Below are positions 8,091 to 16,598 of a DNA stretch of 33,247 nucleotides, one piece after another. A program made the position numbers and the translations under genes. Numbering within the stretch: position 1 is the first letter of the stretch; every line of letters begins with the position of its first letter. This stretch comes from Dysgonamonadaceae bacterium (GTDB lineage Bacteria; Bacteroidota; Bacteroidia; Bacteroidales; Azobacteroidaceae), in assembly GCA_031275735.1 (NCBI GenBank), contig JAISOJ010000051.1, positions 1 through 33,247 of the forward strand. Direction: 5' to 3'. Under the pieces are notes generated by a model that had not been told where the DNA came from, made no database searches, and saw only the letters and a list, made by a program, of their open reading frames with translations.

Positions 8091-9646
8091 AATTTCTTCG
8101 TTTTTAATATTTCCAAAAACGGATTATAATAGTTGATTCCTTTGGAGATAACGCCTTCAAGTCCTTTTCCGCCGTTTCGGGGACGTTTGATATCGGCAAA
8201 AAGACCTTTTTCCAAAGCCGTAAAAAGACCTTCCCGTTCAATGGTTTCCAATAAATCGGTAGCTTTACCGAGTACTTGTTGTGCTCTGCGTTGAATTATT
8301 CCGTCTTTTTTAAATTCGATTTCGTCACCGATATTTTTCATATTGTTGAAAATATATTTAGCATTTTCTATCGACAAATAACGATCGGACATGAAAGGCG
8401 TATGGATCGCTTCGGTAGGCATACCCAAAAGTTGGATTCCCTGATGAGTCCAAATACCCGCGATGTTGAACAAAGCATCCTGTATATGTCCTTTGAAAAT
8501 ATTACCGGTCATGTATTTTGTCGGAGGCATATATTTAAGCGGAGCGTTCGGAAAAATTTCACGTGCCATTTGTGCTTGCGCCAGTTCAAACAAAAACCCG
8601 TTTTCCAATTCAGGATCTATCTCAAAAGCATGTCCTAAGCCCATTTGTTGTTCGGGAAGCCCTGCCAGAAGCGCCAATTGCTCGTTGATGAGATCGGAAG
8701 CCAAAACGGTATGCGCCTGTTCAACAGCGTCGGCGGTAGTCAGGTAATTATCTTCGCCCGTATTGATGATAACGCCTGCGAACCCATTGATTACACGCGA
8801 CATATACTGGTCGATTAACGTTCGTTGCATATTGATGTCGCGAAAGAGTATCCCATAGAGAGCATCGTTTAGCATCACATCCAATCCTTCCAGAGCGCCC
8901 ATGGCAGCGATTTCCGGCATACAGAGTCCGGAGCAGTAATTGCATAGCCGGACGTAACGACCGACTTCTTCGCTCACTTCATCTAATGCCCGGCGCATGA
9001 TACGGAAATTTTCCTGCGTGGCAAATGTTCCTCCAAAGCCTTCTGTGGTTGCTCCGTAAGGTACATAGTCCAATAAACTTTGTCCGGTAGTGCGGATAAC
9101 GGCGATGATGTCCGCTCCTTGCCTGGCTGCCGCTTGGGCTTGTACCACATCTTCATAAATGTTGCCGGTGGCGACAATTACATAAAGATAAGGTTTACTG
9201 CCTTCGCCGAGGGTATGAAGGTAACGTTTTCTTTTGTCTTTTCGTTCCTCGACGCGTTTGATATTCTGTTCGATATAAGGTTGCAAAGAAGCTTTTATTT
9301 CGTTGTCGGAATGAATAGGTAATTTAATAAAATCCAATTCCCCTTTGGCTATTTGCATGGCAAGGGTTTGGGGATCGGCGCCGGTTTCGGCAATCGCATT
9401 TCCTAAATAAAATAGAATGCCTTGTCCGAGAACGTTTTGTTCTTTGATTTCGTCAATCAAACGGTTGGGAAGCGGTATTCCGTTTTCGTCCGTACCGTCG
9501 ATGCCTAACAACCGGCACAGGGTACGTTCAACAGCTACTGTCGTGTAATGATCGACAAACGATTGTACGTCGCGGGCGATTGCTTTCGATACCGTTCTGG
9601 CATGTGCTATTTTTTCAAAATCAAGTCCTAATTTACTTTTTTGCAT
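8087..9646 (-). CDS. kamD: Beta-lysine 5,6-aminomutase, alpha subunit
   Basis: 519 residues, close to the known ~516-residue alpha subunit, which forms a TIM-barrel. Conserved stretches include LPIHSDNEIKASLQPYIEQN and, in the barrel, DIIAVIRTTGQSLLDYVPYG and TTEGFGGTFATQENFRIMR. It binds the adenosylcobalamin adenosyl group and substrate, while KamE supplies the cobalamin- and PLP-binding domain. The start MQKSKLGLDFEKIAHARTVS agrees with the family. It follows the kamC ATPase gene by 19 bp and overlaps kamE by 4 bp. The enzyme is prone to suicide inactivation, which is the usual reason given for the two ATPase-like genes upstream. Confidence 0.95.
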   Translation of the reverse strand: MQKSKLGLDFEKIAHARTVSKAIARDVQSFVDHYTTVAVERTLCRLLGIDGTDENGIPLPNRLIDEIKEQNVLGQGILFYLGNAIAETGADPQTLAMQIAKGELDFIKLPIHSDNEIKASLQPYIEQNIKRVEERKDKRKRYLHTLGEGSKPYLYVIVATGNIYEDVVQAQAAARQGADIIAVIRTTGQSLLDYVPYGATTEGFGGTFATQENFRIMRRALDEVSEEVGRYVRLCNYCSGLCMPEIAAMGALEGLDVMLNDALYGILFRDINMQRTLIDQYMSRVINGFAGVIINTGEDNYLTTADAVEQAHTVLASDLINEQLALLAGLPEQQMGLGHAFEIDPELENGFLFELAQAQMAREIFPNAPLKYMPPTKYMTGNIFKGHIQDALFNIAGIWTHQGIQLLGMPTEAIHTPFMSDRYLSIENAKYIFNNMKNIGDEIEFKKDGIIQRRAQQVLGKATDLLETIEREGLFTALEKGLFADIKRPRNGGKGLEGVISKGINYYNPFLEILKTKKL

Positions 9647-9665
9647 AGATTTATTTATTCATTTT

Positions 9666-11081
9666 TTAGATCGTTTTTTCTTGGTTTCTTTTTGTTTGTT
9701 CTTCAATTAATTCCAATAATTCGGGCTCTATATCCAAAATGCGCATAATGTGAACAGCTTCACGAGGCGGCTCATCGCCGGTTTCTTCCTCAAGCGAATA
9801 ATCGATATAGCGGTTGATGCTGTCAATAGTAAGACGTTCGTTTATTGTTTCTTTCCTGAATCCTTTCACACGTAAGCGTTTACAGGAGGCTTTAATGTCG
9901 CTGTAATGGGTCGTAATCAGAGAATATACGCGATGTTTGGCAAGGAAAGCGGTAAGCGCGTTCACAATCGCTTTTCCCTCATCGGGATTAGTGGTACGAG
10001 CCGGTTCGTCAATCAGCGCTAATATATTTTTCCCTTCTTTAACGGCTTGTGCAATGTCGTTTATTTTTAGCGCTTCTGCTGCAAAAGACGATAATCCTCT
10101 CAAAGTGTCTTGTTCATCACCCATACAAAGCATTATTTCGTCGAAGCAAATGGTTGAAGCTTCTGAGGCGGGCAAATAAAATCCATATTGGAACAAGGTT
10201 TGCGCGAGCGCAATGGTTTTTAAGAGCGCCGATTTTCCCGTCATATTTGCTCCCGTAATAATCGTGGTTGTTTTTTCGATACAAATATCGACGGGTTGGA
10301 ATTTTTTGCCTTCCGAATGTAATGCCATTTGTATTTCCGGATTAAAGATAGCGGTATAGCGAATCGCTTTTTCGGAAATACCGGGTTTACAGAATTTCCA
10401 ATCAATTGCTTGTTGCGCTTTAGCTATGGACAGGTCGATTGCCGCAATTGCCGACAGAGCTTGGCCGATTGCCGTAACGTAGCCGCCAAGTTTCAGGGAA
10501 ATATTCTGCCGTATTTCATCTTCGATCGCAATGGTTTGGAGATACAATTCGTCGACTTCTTCCTGATTACTGTCGGGAGAAGCCTGTTTTAGTCTTCTAA
10601 TCTGTTTTCGTATTTTTGCTAATTTAGAAGAATAAGCGTCCACGATGTAAAAATGGGGAATGCGCGTATTGTCGGGGTCAAGCCAATGGATTACCTCTTC
10701 CAAAGAAGGAATGGGGAAGATGTCGATAAGTGCGTTTTCCATCATGCCGGCGATTGATTGGCTTAATAAAGAAAATGCTTTTATTTCAAACAATTCAATA
10801 TCGTCAAGAACTTTTTTTTGCCGTATCCTTTCTAATGTTCCGCGAATATCTTTTATTTCCGCCAACTGTCTGCGGACGGCAGATAAGATTTTTTCGCTGT
10901 CGGGACGCAAGATAAGTCGACGGCAAACTTCCATTTGATTCCATTCGGAAATTATTTGATCCGGTTGATTCATGGAAGGCATATCGAACAATAACCGGCG
11001 AGTTAAACCGGATTGTACGTCCAATTTATCGATTATGAACCTAAGTCCTTCTATTTTTTGTAAAGCATTTTTCAACAACAT
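9666..11081 (-). CDS. kamC: MutS-domain-V-like ATPase of the lysine operon
   Basis: 471 residues. The C-terminal half is a MutS-type ABC ATPase: Walker A GANMTGKS (277-284), Walker B LALIDEP (354-360) followed by ARTTNPDEG, and the switch His392 in TTHY. A helical region with clamp-like character (about 40-230) precedes it. There is no mismatch-recognition domain and no Smr domain, so it is not a DNA-repair MutS or MutS2. A MutS-like gene named kamC occurs with kamB between kamA and kamD in lysine-fermenting clostridia. The pair is proposed to keep the B12-dependent 5,6-aminomutase active. That role is inferred from gene neighbourhood. It starts 1 bp after kamB ends. Confidence 0.85.
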   Translation of the reverse strand: MLLKNALQKIEGLRFIIDKLDVQSGLTRRLLFDMPSMNQPDQIISEWNQMEVCRRLILRPDSEKILSAVRRQLAEIKDIRGTLERIRQKKVLDDIELFEIKAFSLLSQSIAGMMENALIDIFPIPSLEEVIHWLDPDNTRIPHFYIVDAYSSKLAKIRKQIRRLKQASPDSNQEEVDELYLQTIAIEDEIRQNISLKLGGYVTAIGQALSAIAAIDLSIAKAQQAIDWKFCKPGISEKAIRYTAIFNPEIQMALHSEGKKFQPVDICIEKTTTIITGANMTGKSALLKTIALAQTLFQYGFYLPASEASTICFDEIMLCMGDEQDTLRGLSSFAAEALKINDIAQAVKEGKNILALIDEPARTTNPDEGKAIVNALTAFLAKHRVYSLITTHYSDIKASCKRLRVKGFRKETINERLTIDSINRYIDYSLEEETGDEPPREAVHIMRILDIEPELLELIEEQTKRNQEKTI

Positions 11082-11082
11082 C

Positions 11083-12090
11083 TTACATCTGTTTTATGTC
11101 GTATACAGGTATCTTCAGGCTTTCTTGCAAGGCTTCGCTTAATCGAACGGAATCGAGCTGGTACCCATCCGGCGATTGAGGATTGATGCATACTCCGATG
11201 AATTTGTTTTTTAACGCCACTTTCAATTTTCCTCCGTTTTTCAGAAAGGCGTAATAGGATTCCGAAGAAGCAAAGATTCGAGTGAAATCTTTCACAATCA
11301 GAGTAATGTTCGGATTATGCTTTTGAATCCGCAAGAACCGTAAAAAGTTGTCGCTCACTATTCCTGCAACGAAAATAATGTTTCCGTACCGGAAAATATC
11401 TTCTTTACCGAATTCTTCCGACAATACGGAAGAAATTTGAAGGTCGTGAATTTCTCCTTCTTTGTCAATAGCCCAGATTCCTTTTTCAATACCGGACAAC
11501 CGGTCGGATAATTTTTGATCCGTCACTTCCGATTGAATCAAGTCGTATACGTACTTCGTTTTCCTGACTAATTCAGGTATGCTTTTTGACAAGGCGGCGC
11601 CGGTCGTCAGAATCAGGGCTTCGGTCACGCCGGGCGAACCTAAACTAAAACGTGAAATAGCTCCGTCGACAAGGGTAGTATGTACGCCCCTTTGCTTCAT
11701 TTTCACAATTAGTTCTTTCAGCGATCGGGTATCGGACGGTCCGGATAAAAGAATTTTTCCCGCAGTGACGGCTTTTGCCGTCACCAATCGTCCTAATGCC
11801 GTATAATTTTCACTCACATCGATGATTTCAGCCGTCAATTGTTTTTCGCGGTAATGTTTTTCGGAAGTAACAAAAAACATTCCTTCGCTGATTTCGATTT
11901 CAGGCTTTGCCGACTGCGTCACCCTGTCTATTCTTTCACCATCGACGCCGATAGAAGTAACGGCGAATAGTTTTCCCTCGTTTTTTATGTGATTCAGGAT
12001 ATAGTTCAGACATTCCGTTTTGCCGGTATTCTTTGCCATTCCCACAATGGAAACGCTTCGGTAATCGACTATTTCGTTGATGAAAGACAT
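11083..12090 (-). CDS. kamB: P-loop protein of the lysine operon, probable aminomutase maintenance factor
   Basis: 335 residues. A P-loop lies near the N-terminus, GMAKNTGKT (17-25), within VSIVGMAKNTGKTECLNYIL. No transmembrane segment is apparent and I recognise no other domain. Its place between kamA and the MutS-like kamC, 7 bp after kamA and 1 bp before kamC, matches the kamB gene of the clostridial lysine cluster. The family is proposed to act with KamC in reactivating or assembling the adenosylcobalamin enzyme KamDE, comparable in role to diol dehydratase reactivases but unrelated in sequence. The ATP or GTP preference cannot be read from the sequence. Confidence 0.8.
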   Translation of the reverse strand: MSFINEIVDYRSVSIVGMAKNTGKTECLNYILNHIKNEGKLFAVTSIGVDGERIDRVTQSAKPEIEISEGMFFVTSEKHYREKQLTAEIIDVSENYTALGRLVTAKAVTAGKILLSGPSDTRSLKELIVKMKQRGVHTTLVDGAISRFSLGSPGVTEALILTTGAALSKSIPELVRKTKYVYDLIQSEVTDQKLSDRLSGIEKGIWAIDKEGEIHDLQISSVLSEEFGKEDIFRYGNIIFVAGIVSDNFLRFLRIQKHNPNITLIVKDFTRIFASSESYYAFLKNGGKLKVALKNKFIGVCINPQSPDGYQLDSVRLSEALQESLKIPVYDIKQM

Positions 12091-12097
12091 GCATTTT

Positions 12098-13339
12098 TCA
12101 TTTTCCGTTTCTTTTGTTTCTTCTCAGTTCTTTCGGTTCGATAGATAACCGGACTCCGCTGAGAAGAGCAGCAACTCCTTCTTTGTTTTCTTTTTCACAT
12201 TCCGGACATTTACAACTTTCTTCGTAATTGACCGGTTGAGTGTAAGTGGTAACGACTCCTTCGTAGTTGCGCAAGATTATTTTCCCCGGCGATTGTGAAA
12301 TCAAATACGTAGGCATTACCGGAATTTTTCCGCCTCCTCCGGGTGCGTCTACGACAAAAGTCGGCACTGCGTAACCGGAAGTATGGCCGCGAAGATTTTC
12401 AATAATTTCTATTCCCTTCGAAACAGGCGTCCGGAAATGCTCAATACCGGTAGAAAGATCGCATTGGTAGATGTAATAAGGTCTGACACGCATCTTTACG
12501 AGGTTGTGTACTAATTGTTTCATTGTATACACGCAATCGTTAATTCCACGCAACAAGACCGATTGATTTCCTAACGGTATCCCCGCATCTGCCATGCGGG
12601 CGCAGGCTTCTATCGATTCTTCCGTAATTTCGTCGGAATGATTGAAATGGGTATTCACCCAAATTGGGTGGTATTTTTTTAGCATATTCACCAATTCCGG
12701 CGTAATGCGTTGCGGAAGAACAACCGGAACGCGAGTTCCGATGCGGATAATTTCGACATGAGGAATTACCCTTAGTTTTTTGATGATGTATTCCAGTTGT
12801 TCGTCCGAAATCAACAAAGCGTCTCCTCCCGAAAGCAAGACGTCGCGTACTTGAGGCGTGCGGGCAATATAGTCGATGCAACGGTCGATCCGTTCTCTGG
12901 GCATAGCTGCATCGTGATGCCCGGCGAAACGTCTTCTTGTACAATGCCGGCAGTACATGGAACATTGGTCGGTGATTAAAAACAAAACCCTATCGGGATA
13001 ACGGTGAGTCAACCCGGGTACGGGGGAATCACTGTCTTCATGGAGAGGATCATTCAAATCTGCCGCCGCCTTATGCAATTCCATAATCGAAGGCACCGAT
13101 TGCATCCGAATAGGGCAATGCCTATTGTCGTTGTCAATCAAACTCAAATAGTAAGGTGTGATGGCCATTCGGATGGTTTTAAGGGATTCGATGATTGCTT
13201 CTTCCTCCTCTACTGTGAGGTCGAGGTATTTTTTCAATTCATCGACTGTTTCGATCCGGTTTCTCACCTGCCATTTCCAGTCGTTCCATTCGCTATCGGC
13301 GACTTGTGGAAAAAACTGTTTGCGTTTACTTTCGGTCAT
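12098..13339 (-). CDS. kamA: L-lysine 2,3-aminomutase (radical SAM, PLP)
   Basis: 413 residues. The radical SAM cluster motif CSMYCRHC has Cys126, Cys130 and Cys133. PLP would bind Lys338 in [13 protein letters not shown]. Substrate-binding Asp294 (QCDLSTG) and Asp331 (VVDAPGG) are present. Structural zinc ligands Cys269 (RGINDC) and Cys376, Cys378, Cys381 (ESCKCPEC) are all there, each one residue later than in the Clostridium subterminale enzyme. It converts L-lysine to L-beta-lysine, the first pathway step. The zinc tail distinguishes it from the shorter EpmB-type proteins. It follows kdd by 15 bp and precedes kamB by 7 bp. Confidence 0.96.
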   Translation of the reverse strand: MTESKRKQFFPQVADSEWNDWKWQVRNRIETVDELKKYLDLTVEEEEAIIESLKTIRMAITPYYLSLIDNDNRHCPIRMQSVPSIMELHKAAADLNDPLHEDSDSPVPGLTHRYPDRVLFLITDQCSMYCRHCTRRRFAGHHDAAMPRERIDRCIDYIARTPQVRDVLLSGGDALLISDEQLEYIIKKLRVIPHVEIIRIGTRVPVVLPQRITPELVNMLKKYHPIWVNTHFNHSDEITEESIEACARMADAGIPLGNQSVLLRGINDCVYTMKQLVHNLVKMRVRPYYIYQCDLSTGIEHFRTPVSKGIEIIENLRGHTSGYAVPTFVVDAPGGGGKIPVMPTYLISQSPGKIILRNYEGVVTTYTQPVNYEESCKCPECEKENKEGVAALLSGVRLSIEPKELRRNKRNGK

Positions 13340-13354
13340 AGATGAAACGATAAA

Positions 13355-14398
13355 TTAGGCGTAAAGTTCGGTGAAAATTTCACGTAATTTTTCAGATTCC
13401 CTCAGTTCTTGCAGCGTAATTTCGGCATGTCCTTTGGTATAACCGTTTCCTACAATCATGGTCACGTCGCTTCCTATACCTTCGGCGCCTAATGCCGCTT
13501 TCGTGAAACTGGTTGCCATAGAGAAAAAATAAACCAAGCCGGTATCTTTGGTACAAAGAATGCTGGTCATTTCAGTATCGGTAATATTTACGTTGTTGAT
13601 TGTAACATCGCACATTTCGCCATGAGTCAATTGTTCGATTTTTTCCATAATGGGAACCGGTTGCGTTGCATCGGCGGCAAAAATATAATCGCAAAAACCC
13701 AATTTTTCCAGCCGCTCTGTGCTTCGTTGGCTGTGTGTCAATCCGATTACTTTTCCCGTAACGCCGGCGCGTTTTTTTGCTTCATAGCAACAAAGCATTC
13801 CCGATTTTCCTCCGGCGCCGATAATCAATACCGTATCGCCCGGTTTTACCAGTTTGGCCGTTTGAGCGGGAGCTCCGGCTACATCTAAAGCCGAAAGCGC
13901 TAAAGTTTCGGGCAAATCGGCGGGTATTTTAGCATAAATACCGCTTTCGAAAAGAATCGCCTTGCCGTCGATATCCACTTGATCAATTTCCGGACGAATG
14001 TCTTTTATCTTATCAATTCGAAGCGGGGTTAACGATAAAGAAACTAATGTAGCAATTTTATCGCCGACTTTTAAATCTATTTTTCCTTCAAGCGCTTCTC
14101 CTATTTTTTCGACAGTGCCCAGCAACATGCCTCCCGAACCGGTAACCGGATTACGGTGTTTGCCTTGTTTAGCGACAATATCAAGCATGATTTCGGCGAT
14201 TTTGGCTTTGTCGCCGCCCGCTTGTTCCTCAATTTGCGTAAAACTGGCGGAATCAATATTTAATGTTTGTACATCGATTAAAATTTCATTGTCGTAAATT
14301 TCGTCCATGTTGTTGTCTAACTTATTTGCCGGTTGCGGCAATACTCCTTTAGGTTCGATTACCCGGTGGATTCCATACTTATTTCCTTTTTTCATCAT
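13355..14398 (-). CDS. kdd: L-erythro-3,5-diaminohexanoate dehydrogenase
   Basis: 347 residues. A Rossmann nucleotide-binding loop is visible as VLIIGAGGKSGMLCCYEAKK (about 190-209). The N-terminal block MKKGNKYGIHRVIEPKGVLP is typical of Kdd. It oxidises and deaminates 3,5-diaminohexanoate with NAD+ to 3-keto-5-aminohexanoate plus ammonia. Two Met codons stand together at the start (14398 and 14395); either works. It is distantly related to medium-chain dehydrogenases, but the operon position between kce and kamA makes the assignment specific. Spacing is 17 bp after kce and 15 bp before kamA. Confidence 0.92.
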   Translation of the reverse strand: MMKKGNKYGIHRVIEPKGVLPQPANKLDNNMDEIYDNEILIDVQTLNIDSASFTQIEEQAGGDKAKIAEIMLDIVAKQGKHRNPVTGSGGMLLGTVEKIGEALEGKIDLKVGDKIATLVSLSLTPLRIDKIKDIRPEIDQVDIDGKAILFESGIYAKIPADLPETLALSALDVAGAPAQTAKLVKPGDTVLIIGAGGKSGMLCCYEAKKRAGVTGKVIGLTHSQRSTERLEKLGFCDYIFAADATQPVPIMEKIEQLTHGEMCDVTINNVNITDTEMTSILCTKDTGLVYFFSMATSFTKAALGAEGIGSDVTMIVGNGYTKGHAEITLQELRESEKLREIFTELYA

Positions 14399-14415
14399 AA
14401 AATTATAATTAATAT

Positions 14416-15246
14416 TTAACCATTTAATTGTTTTATACCTAATATTTGACGAGCTTCGGCAGGGTTTGCGATATCGCGTCCTAATTCTTTTGCCATGCGT
14501 ACCACTTTATCGACCAATTCGCCGTTGGATTTAGCCAATACGCCTTTAGCCAAATAAACATTGTCTTCAAATCCCACTCTTACATGTCCTCCATCAATGA
14601 TAGCTGCCATAGCAAGAGGAAATTCGTACCGTCCAACGCCGGCAACTGTATAAGTGGCGTCGGGAGGAATACTTCCACGCAAGAAAACAAAATCGCGCAA
14701 ATCGCCGCCGATTCCGCCATTTACTCCCATTACGAAATCAAAATGCATAGGAGTTTCGATAAACCCTTTTTTATGTAAACGGAGTACCATGTCGATCATG
14801 CTTTTATCAAAACACTCCAATTCCGGTTTAATTCCCCATTCAATCATTCGTTTTCCGAAATACTTAATCGTATTTTCGGTATTTACAAAAATATCATCTC
14901 CTCCAAAATTGAGCGTACCACAATCAAGGGTGGCCATTTCCGGACGAAGTTCGGTTGGTTGCAGGCGTTCGTCGTCGGTCATACCCACAGCTCCTCCCGT
15001 AGAAGGTTGTATAATTACCTCCGGACAAACCGCTTTGATACCATCTATTACTTCCTTAAAACGAGCTTTATCCTGTGTGGGAGTTCCATCGTCGTAGCGG
15101 ACATGGAGATGAATGATACTGGCTCCGGCATTATAAGCCGATAAAGCTTCTTTCACACATTCCTCTACCGTATAGGGTACGGCAGGATTATGTTCTTTGA
15201 GAACTTCAGCTCCACAGATAGCGGCTGTAATAATCAGTTTTTCCAT
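14416..15246 (-). CDS. kce: 3-keto-5-aminohexanoate cleavage enzyme
   Basis: 276 residues, a TIM-barrel of the BKACE (DUF849) family. The zinc pair His46 and His48 is in ASIIHLHVR. The third ligand is probably Glu227 in HVRVGFEDNV, equivalent to Glu230 of the Cloacimonas enzyme. The loop QPSTGGAVGMT is also typical. It condenses 3-keto-5-aminohexanoate with acetyl-CoA, giving acetoacetate and 3-aminobutyryl-CoA. Both products are used by other enzymes of the same operon (AtoDA and Kal). It lies 13 bp after kal and 17 bp before kdd. Confidence 0.94.
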   Translation of the reverse strand: MEKLIITAAICGAEVLKEHNPAVPYTVEECVKEALSAYNAGASIIHLHVRYDDGTPTQDKARFKEVIDGIKAVCPEVIIQPSTGGAVGMTDDERLQPTELRPEMATLDCGTLNFGGDDIFVNTENTIKYFGKRMIEWGIKPELECFDKSMIDMVLRLHKKGFIETPMHFDFVMGVNGGIGGDLRDFVFLRGSIPPDATYTVAGVGRYEFPLAMAAIIDGGHVRVGFEDNVYLAKGVLAKSNGELVDKVVRMAKELGRDIANPAEARQILGIKQLNG

Positions 15247-15259
15247 TTTATTTTATCCA

Positions 15260-15646
15260 TTAATGTATTAATCGCTGGTTTTCTTTTCTTACGACGCAGG
15301 TTCCGCTGGCGCGGCAAACAAGGATTGGTTCAGGTAAGACGTCGGCAGCCGATTCGGATATGTCCGGACGCGGTGCAACTACTTTGCGAGCTTCAAAAAG
15401 CATTCTTCGCGAGGAATTTCCGATCTGGATAATTTCGCCCGTGGCTTCGATATAGTCGCCGGCATATACCGGAGCTAAAAATTCGATTTTGTCGTAACCG
15501 GCAAATAAGCCTTCGTCGCCGTCGTGGATTATGAGCAATTCTGTGGCAACGTCGCCGAAAAGTTGCAGCATTTTTGCTCCATCCACCAGATTTCCTCCAT
15601 AATGAGCGTCGTGAGCGCTCATTCTCATTCGTATCATTGTTTTCAT
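15260..15646 (-). CDS. kal: 3-aminobutyryl-CoA ammonia-lyase
   Basis: 128 residues, a single hot-dog domain of the expected ~125-135 length. Visible blocks are [20 protein letters not shown], then [20 protein letters not shown] and [13 protein letters not shown], typical of MaoC/thioesterase-like hot-dog proteins and of Kal in particular. It removes ammonia from L-3-aminobutyryl-CoA to form crotonyl-CoA, the substrate for the Bcd/Etf complex. Position between atoD and kce supports the call. Cytoplasmic. Confidence 0.92.
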   Translation of the reverse strand: MKTMIRMRMSAHDAHYGGNLVDGAKMLQLFGDVATELLIIHDGDEGLFAGYDKIEFLAPVYAGDYIEATGEIIQIGNSSRRMLFEARKVVAPRPDISESAADVLPEPILVCRASGTCVVRKENQRLIH

Positions 15647-15663
15647 ATATAGTAAAATGACAA

Positions 15664-16308
15664 TTAGTTAACGATATAGTCCACAAAGATAGCCGGGGTT
15701 TTGACGTTTTCCGGGGCTATTTCTCCAATTTCCACCATTTCTTCGATTTCGGCGATGACACAGTCGGCGGCAGTCGCCATGAGCGGATTAAAATTCTGGG
15801 ATGTCCCCTTGTAGATCAAGTTTCCCAATTTATCGCCTTCACTTGCTCGTATTAAAGCGACGTCGGCACGTATGGGTTTTTCGAGCAAATACTCTTTTCC
15901 ATCCACAGAAATAATTGTTTTTTCTCCTGCTACCAGCGTGCCCAATCCCGTCGGCGTAAGAATACCTCCCAAGCCATTTCCTCCGGCGCGCACCCGTTCG
16001 GCTAAAGTTCCTTGCGGACAAAATTCGATTTCCAGTTCGCCTCGATTCATTTGTTCGATTGTTGATGGATTTGTTCCGATATGTGAAACATACAATTTCT
16101 TGACTTGTTTGTTTTCGATCAGTTTTCCTATACCTTTGTCGGGGTACGCGGTATCGTTGCAAACAACGGTTAAATTTTTTACTTTTGCTTTTACCAATGC
16201 GTCGATTATTTTAAGGGGTGTTCCATTGGCTAAAAAACCACCTATCATGACCGTCATTCCGTCTTTTACTTTGGAGGCCGCTTCGTCAATTGATATAAAT
16301 TTATTCAT
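15664..16308 (-). CDS. atoD: Butyrate-acetoacetate CoA-transferase, alpha subunit
   Basis: 214 residues. The N-terminal [20 protein letters not shown] and the [20 protein letters not shown] and [20 protein letters not shown] segments are classic class I CoA-transferase alpha blocks; the last holds the EFxPQGTLxERxRAGG signature. It works as a heteromer with AtoA. It is the first gene of the lysine operon, behind a candidate promoter at 16361-16368, while its partner atoA is separated by eight genes. The start [20 protein letters not shown] fits the family. Confidence 0.93.
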   Translation of the reverse strand: MNKFISIDEAASKVKDGMTVMIGGFLANGTPLKIIDALVKAKVKNLTVVCNDTAYPDKGIGKLIENKQVKKLYVSHIGTNPSTIEQMNRGELEIEFCPQGTLAERVRAGGNGLGGILTPTGLGTLVAGEKTIISVDGKEYLLEKPIRADVALIRASEGDKLGNLIYKGTSQNFNPLMATAADCVIAEIEEMVEIGEIAPENVKTPAIFVDYIVN

Positions 16309-16333
16309 AACACTATGTTTAATAATAGGTAAC

Positions 16334-16354
16334 AGATATTGATATCTCTCAATA
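16334..16354. promoter_or_regulatory. Overlapping small inverted repeats, possible operator of the lysine operon
   Basis: AGATAT-TG-ATATCT (16334-16347) is a palindrome with a 2-base centre. It overlaps TATTGA-TATCTC-TCAATA (16337-16354). Both lie just downstream of the candidate -7 element, where a repressor or 5' UTR hairpin could act. AT-rich DNA makes such repeats by chance, so this is only a candidate. Confidence 0.25.
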
Positions 16355-16360
16355 ATTTGT

Positions 16361-16368
16361 CAAATTTA
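16361..16368 (-). promoter_or_regulatory. Candidate -7 element of the lysine fermentation operon
   Basis: On the minus strand the sequence reads TAAATTTG, an exact match to the Bacteroidota -7 consensus TAnnTTTG. It would start transcription near 16354, about 45 bases before the atoD ATG. No good TTTG -33 element exists at the usual spacing; the nearest gives only 12 bp. This may mean a weak or activator-dependent promoter. Confidence 0.4.
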
Positions 16369-16514
16369 CACCTTTTTATCCAAATAAAGAAATTTTTTAT
16401 TGAAAAAATCAAGAGAAATATATTAATATTAGTTAATTACCTAGAAATATGACAATCTTATTATTTGTAAACAAAGATGTTTTCATTAATTATTTGTAAA
16501 AAATATTGTATTTA

Positions 16515-16546
16515 TTTGCTAATAAATAGATAAATCATTATCTTTG
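16515..16546 (+). promoter_or_regulatory. Promoter of the rimP-nusA-infB operon
   Basis: TTTG (16515-16518) and TATCTTTG (16539-16546) match the Bacteroidota -33 and -7 elements with a 20-bp spacer, as near to consensus as can be. Initiation is expected around 16552-16555. This excludes the upstream GTG at 16557 as the rimP start and puts the leader hairpin at the extreme 5' end of the transcript. A 12-bp direct repeat (ATTATTTGTAAA at 16460 and 16489) lies upstream of unknown meaning. Confidence 0.7.
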
Positions 16547-16563
16547 TCTCCGAATTGTGGTGG

Positions 16564-16592
16564 AGGGAGGCAAAAGCCTCTCTTTTGTTTTT
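16564..16592 (+). terminator. Leader hairpin with T tract before rimP (possible attenuator)
   Basis: AGGGAGGC (16564-16571), an AAAA loop, and GCCTCTCT (16576-16583) form an 8-bp stem with one G-T wobble. TTTTGTTTTT follows. The shape is that of an intrinsic terminator inside the 5' untranslated region, about 12 bases after the predicted transcription start. It could attenuate or protect the transcript. Autoregulation through NusA, encoded downstream, is a reasonable speculation. Confidence 0.5.
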
Positions 16593-16598
16593 ATAATT

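Noticed and set aside
9666-11081. Reading kamC as a DNA mismatch-repair or MutS2 gene
   Set aside because: It lacks the mismatch-recognition and Smr domains, is too short, and is embedded in the lysine operon.
15872-16342. Open frame of 156 codons opposite atoD
   Set aside because: Antisense shadow of the CoA-transferase subunit; no family features.
16557-16598. Upstream GTG start extending rimP by 14 residues
   Set aside because: It would begin at the first bases of the predicted transcript and encode the leader hairpin; the extra residues are not part of RimP.
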